From contig NC_135549.1 of NCBI RefSeq assembly GCF_964340395.1, positions 33,624,832 through 33,688,831 on the forward strand: 64,000 nt of DNA. The letters are read 5' to 3'. The position numbers and the translations under genes are program-made. The notes below the pieces were generated by a model. It did no database searches. It was not told the origin of the DNA and saw nothing but the letters and a program-made list of their open reading frames with translations. Source of the DNA: Glandiceps talaboti (Eukaryota; Hemichordata; Enteropneusta; Spengelidae). Position 1 is the stretch's first letter, and every line of letters starts with the position of its first letter. Below, one piece after another: positions 58,166 through 64,000 of this stretch.

Positions 58166-58793
58166 TAAGCACAACTGGATGAGTTTCAGTTAAGTACTGT
58201 GGGCAGTGTAGGTAATTGTGAGCTGCATGTACATGTGTGTGACTGTGTAAATAACCAAATAACTACAAAAACTACAGAGCATAATGGTGTGACACTGATG
58301 GGGCTATATTCCTACATGTTACATGAACAAATATTCAACACCCTGTTGTAATTATTGAAATAAGATCTAAAAATGCATAGTAATTTTTGGTCAAAACTCT
58401 TGACCACCAAAACTACAGGGCATATTAGAAGGGATCATACATGTATAGTTGATAACTTGGTGTTCCTATGGTGTCTAGACATAATAAATAGTTGATAACT
58501 TGGTGTTCCAAGGGTGTCTAGATGATAAATAATTGATAACTTGGTGTTCCTAGGGTGTCTAGATAATAAATAGTTCAAGACAAGATGTCTGATCTTATTA
58601 TTACGTGCAATTTAGACCACAAATGTGAGTTTAATTATTTTTAATTATGTAGTGATAAATGAGTATATGATCAGTATCATGTTCATATGTGCTACAATGC
58701 CATTGGCACTAAGAGTATCATGTTCATATGTGCTACAGAGCCATTGGCATATTTGAGTGTCATGTTCAGTTGTGCTACAATGCCATTGGCACT
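58166..58793 (+). mobile_element. Family A element with three tandem 3' ends
   Basis: It begins TTAAGCACAACTGGATGAG with a decayed hairpin, then a short GTGTG run and A modules. A 43-bp unit ('agttgataacttggtgttcc') is repeated three times at 58439-58575. The 3' terminus occurs three times (ending near 58711, 58750 and 58793), each as GTGCTACA(A)TGCCATTGGCA or its close variant, preceded by 'tatcatgttca'. Confidence 0.7.
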
Positions 58794-61317
<2,524 letters not shown>

Positions 61318-61436
61318 ACAGATAACAGAGCAAAAAATTATTACAAATTACGTAACAGCACATTTTGCAAAAGATGTGAAATGGATAGAGGCATGTGAAA
61401 TGAGATTTTGTGAGACAGCACGCTCACTTGCTTGCC

Positions 61437-61438
<2 letters not shown>

Positions 61439-61472
<34 letters not shown>
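61439..61472. repeat. (AC)n microsatellite
   Basis: About 34 bp of alternating AC. Confidence 0.95.
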
Positions 61473-61479
<7 letters not shown>

Positions 61480-61800
61480 ATTATGAAAGACAATTAAGAG
61501 CTATGAAATTTCTTTAACCTTGATATATATAATTGAAATAAATTAGAATAAAATCTTTACACTGCATCTTTGTGAAAATGTGTTACAAATGTACCATTAT
61601 CATAGCCCTCATTCAAATTTGACTGACAAGCCTAAGTTTACAGTAAATTTCTAATATTGCACATTATAACTATTCAGTAGAGTAAAGTAATAAAGCCTTC
61701 AATGAATATTACTCATATTGCAAGTACTGCATTATAGATATCAGGCAAGATGTTAGCTATTCAACGGATACACAGGCATGCTTTGACAAATGGCTATCGA

Positions 61801-62872
61801 TGCATACATAGATCATATAACCTATTTCTATGACATCACTGGATGAATACATAGATCATATAACCTATTTCTATGACATCACTGGATGCATACATAGATC
61901 ATATAACCTATTTCTATGACATCACTGGATGAATACATAGATCATATAACCTATTTCTATGACATCACTGGATGAATACATAGATCATATAACCTATTTC
62001 TATGACATCACTGGATGCATACATAGATCATATAACCTATTTCTATGACATCACTGGATGCATACATAGATCATATAACCTATTTCTATGACATCACTGG
62101 ATGAATACATAGATCATATAACCTATTTCTATGACATCACTGGATGCATACACAGATCATATAACCTATTTCTATGACATCACTGGATGAATACATAGAT
62201 CATATAACCTATTTCTATGACATCACTGGATGAATACATAGATCATATAACCTATTTCTATGACATCACTGGATGCATACATAGATCATATAACCTATTT
62301 CTATGACATCACTGGATGCATACATAGATCATATAACCTATTTCTATGACATCACTGGATGAATACATAGATCATATAACCTATTTCTATGACATCACTG
62401 GATGCATACACAGATCATATAACCTATTTCTATGACATCACTGGATGAATACATAGATCATATAACCTATTTCTATGACATCACTGGATGCATACACAGA
62501 TCATATAACCTATTTCTATGACATCACTGGATGAATACATAGATCATATAACCTATTTCTATGACATCACTGGATGCATACACAGATCATATAACCTATT
62601 TCTATGACATCACTGGATGCATACACAGATCATATAACCTATTTCTATAACATCACTGGATGCATACACAGATCATATAACCTATTTCTATGACATCACT
62701 GGATGCATACACAGATCATATAACCTATTTCTATAACATCACTGGATGCATACACAGATCATATAACCTATTTCTATAACATCACTGGATGCATACACAG
62801 ATCATATAACCTATTTCTATGACATCACTGGATACATACACAGATCATATAACCTATTTCTATAACATCACA
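61801..62872. repeat. 43-bp minisatellite, about 25 units
   Basis: The unit GCATACATAGATCATATAAC continues CTATTTCTATGACATCACTGGAT. Units differ mainly at three positions: GAATACAT and GCATACAT dominate the first half, GCATACAC the second half, and CTATAACATC appears only in the last quarter. Confidence 0.95.
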
Positions 62873-63370
62873 GGACGTAGTCCTTAGTAACTAACAAAAT
62901 CAACTACACTGGAGTCAGTAGACCAATTTGTGGTGAGCACACAAACATTGCAAGATTCAACTCTTAATGCTGTCAATTTACTAATAGCTTACATATTTAT
63001 GGATAAAACAAAACTTGGCAGTCCAGAAATTCTTTAGAAACCATAATCAATAAAAAAAAATACATGTCTGGTATTACTGCACAGAAGCTACACAAGAGTA
63101 CATTACTGTCAAATGATACCCCCCCCCCCATTCCCCCTGCCCCATCACTCTTTCAGTCCACTTTCTATTTGACTGAGTGTTTTAAACCTGTTGGATATGT
63201 AACAGACTCAATAGTGAATCAAGTATTAAATGGATACAACAACAACTTATAAAAATAGGTGAATTTACCAACTACATTAGTAAAAGGAAAGATGCATTTA
63301 ACACTGCTGAACCATAAACTTGAATTGCACTTAGACCCTGGAGTGGAGAGTTCTTATAACACACCTTTGG
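62873..63370. other. Flank or 3' UTR of the - strand gene at the right edge
   Basis: No other gene was seen. A poly-C run is at 63120-63129. If the exon at 63371-63582 is terminal, this is its 3' UTR and downstream flank. Confidence 0.4.
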
Positions 63371-63582
63371 TTAAACTTTAGTTGGTGCTCTCTGATGGCC
63401 TCTCTTTCTTAATGCAATAAACAATGGGATGAGGGATGTGATAAGTAAAAAGACTGTCAATAGAGGGCGCTGTATAACCCACATCATGCCAATCAGACTT
63501 GCAGTAACTGAATAGGATAGTCCAATCACAAAGGCAGGTGGAATCAATTTCTCTAACTCCTTTATCAAAGGAATCCATGATA
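63371..63582 (-). CDS. Last exon of a probable small membrane protein
   Basis: On the - strand the acceptor TTTTTTGTTTCAG is followed by two bases and then SWIPLIKELEKLIPPAF, a hydrophobic stretch (VIGLSYSVTASLIGMMWVI), a short QRPL linker, a second (LLTVFLLITSLIPLFIAL) and the basic tail RKRGHQRAPTKV, with TAA at 63373-63371. That is 69 residues plus stop, beginning in phase 1 of a codon. Two closely spaced helices and a Lys/Arg-rich C-terminus suggest a membrane-anchored protein with a cytosolic tail. I do not recognise the family. The upstream exons would lie right of the window. A chance open frame is possible, but the acceptor and the clean helix pattern argue for a gene. Confidence 0.45.
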
Positions 63583-64000
63583 CTGAAACAAAAAATTAAA
63601 TCACATTTTATAATAGACATAATTTTATAGCAAAATAACATGGTCATATTTAAAAAGAATTAAACAGAATGACAAGGTTAATTTAATGTTATTGCCATAC
63701 TAGTCTAGTCCCTATATCGAATTGTTACAATTTATACTTCCAGTCAGGTATAGTCAAAGACATCACTGAGTGCAATTTAAAATTCATCCACAGCCATCCA
63801 TACAGTCAAAGACATTTACTGAGTGCAATTTGAAATTCATCCACAGCCACCCACACGTCATTAACATCATGTCTTTGTTAATCAATCACAAAATTCTAAC
63901 CAATAACACAGTCCCTCATAAAGTAAGTGTCTACAGGGGCAGTTATGTAATTTCCAAATATGGTATACTAGTATTTGTCAGCTCAGGATGCTTTTATACA
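63583..64000. other. Right edge, probable intron
   Basis: No exon was recognised. A 55-60 bp direct repeat ('gtcaaagacat...actgagtgcaattt...attcatccacagcc') occurs at 63755-63797 and 63804-63847. Confidence 0.45.

Overview
This window is eukaryotic, AT-rich and mostly non-coding, and it looks like the genome of an invertebrate animal. The grounds are spliced genes with GT/AG introns, long introns full of transposable elements, microsatellites and minisatellites, and animal-type element families (Ty3 LTR element, Tx1-like and other LINEs, a Penelope-like fragment, a THAP-domain relic). Several non-autonomous repeats resemble the 'pearl'/HINE elements known from bivalves, sea urchins and insects. 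The species cannot be named from the sequence alone.

Two host genes on the + strand can be rebuilt from their exons. The first is the TFIIIC subunit gene GTF3C6. Four phase-compatible exons lie at 5183-5263, 12227-12341, 18193-18291 and 29425-29525, and the first coding exon is probably left of the window. Its three introns (about 7.0, 5.9 and 11.1 kb) hold most of the repeats in the left half. The second gene has exons at 45242-45618, 51444-51633 and 55243-55353. It would encode a 225-residue basic, coiled-coil-rich protein of a family I do not recognise. A third gene is probable on the - strand at the right edge: its last exon (63371-63582) encodes two hydrophobic helices and a basic tail.

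Mobile elements, left to right: a THAP-domain DNA transposon relic between 183-bp inverted repeats (624-3224), whose coding region has grown into a 52-bp minisatellite; a 5'-truncated Tx1-like LINE (15228-17509) with an 11-bp target duplication; a complete young Ty3-type retrotransposon (20484-28893, - strand) with 890-bp LTRs that look identical, and separate gag and pol frames joined by a T-TTA-AAA slippery site; a frameshifted LINE with endonuclease and RT (about 36931-40640); a 5'-truncated LINE with an intact RT reading frame (45801-47840); and a Penelope-like fold-back fragment (60651-61317). Smaller LINE fragments lie near 6190 and 33020.

The commonest repeats are short non-autonomous elements of several families, called A to E here. 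Families A, B and C share one plan: a 5' end beginning TAG with a hairpin, a GT- or GTCC-type microsatellite just inside, internal modules, an inverted copy of the first 8-11 bases near the 3' end, then a 3' tail that in A and B carries a hairpin. One family B copy sits inside a family A copy, and the empty site can be read from another A copy in the window: it inserted in a T run with no target duplication. This is what Helentron-type rolling-circle elements do.

The right third holds four long minisatellites (44, 34, 53 and 43 bp units). Two of them lie in introns of the 225-residue gene. I saw no tRNA, rRNA or CRISPR.
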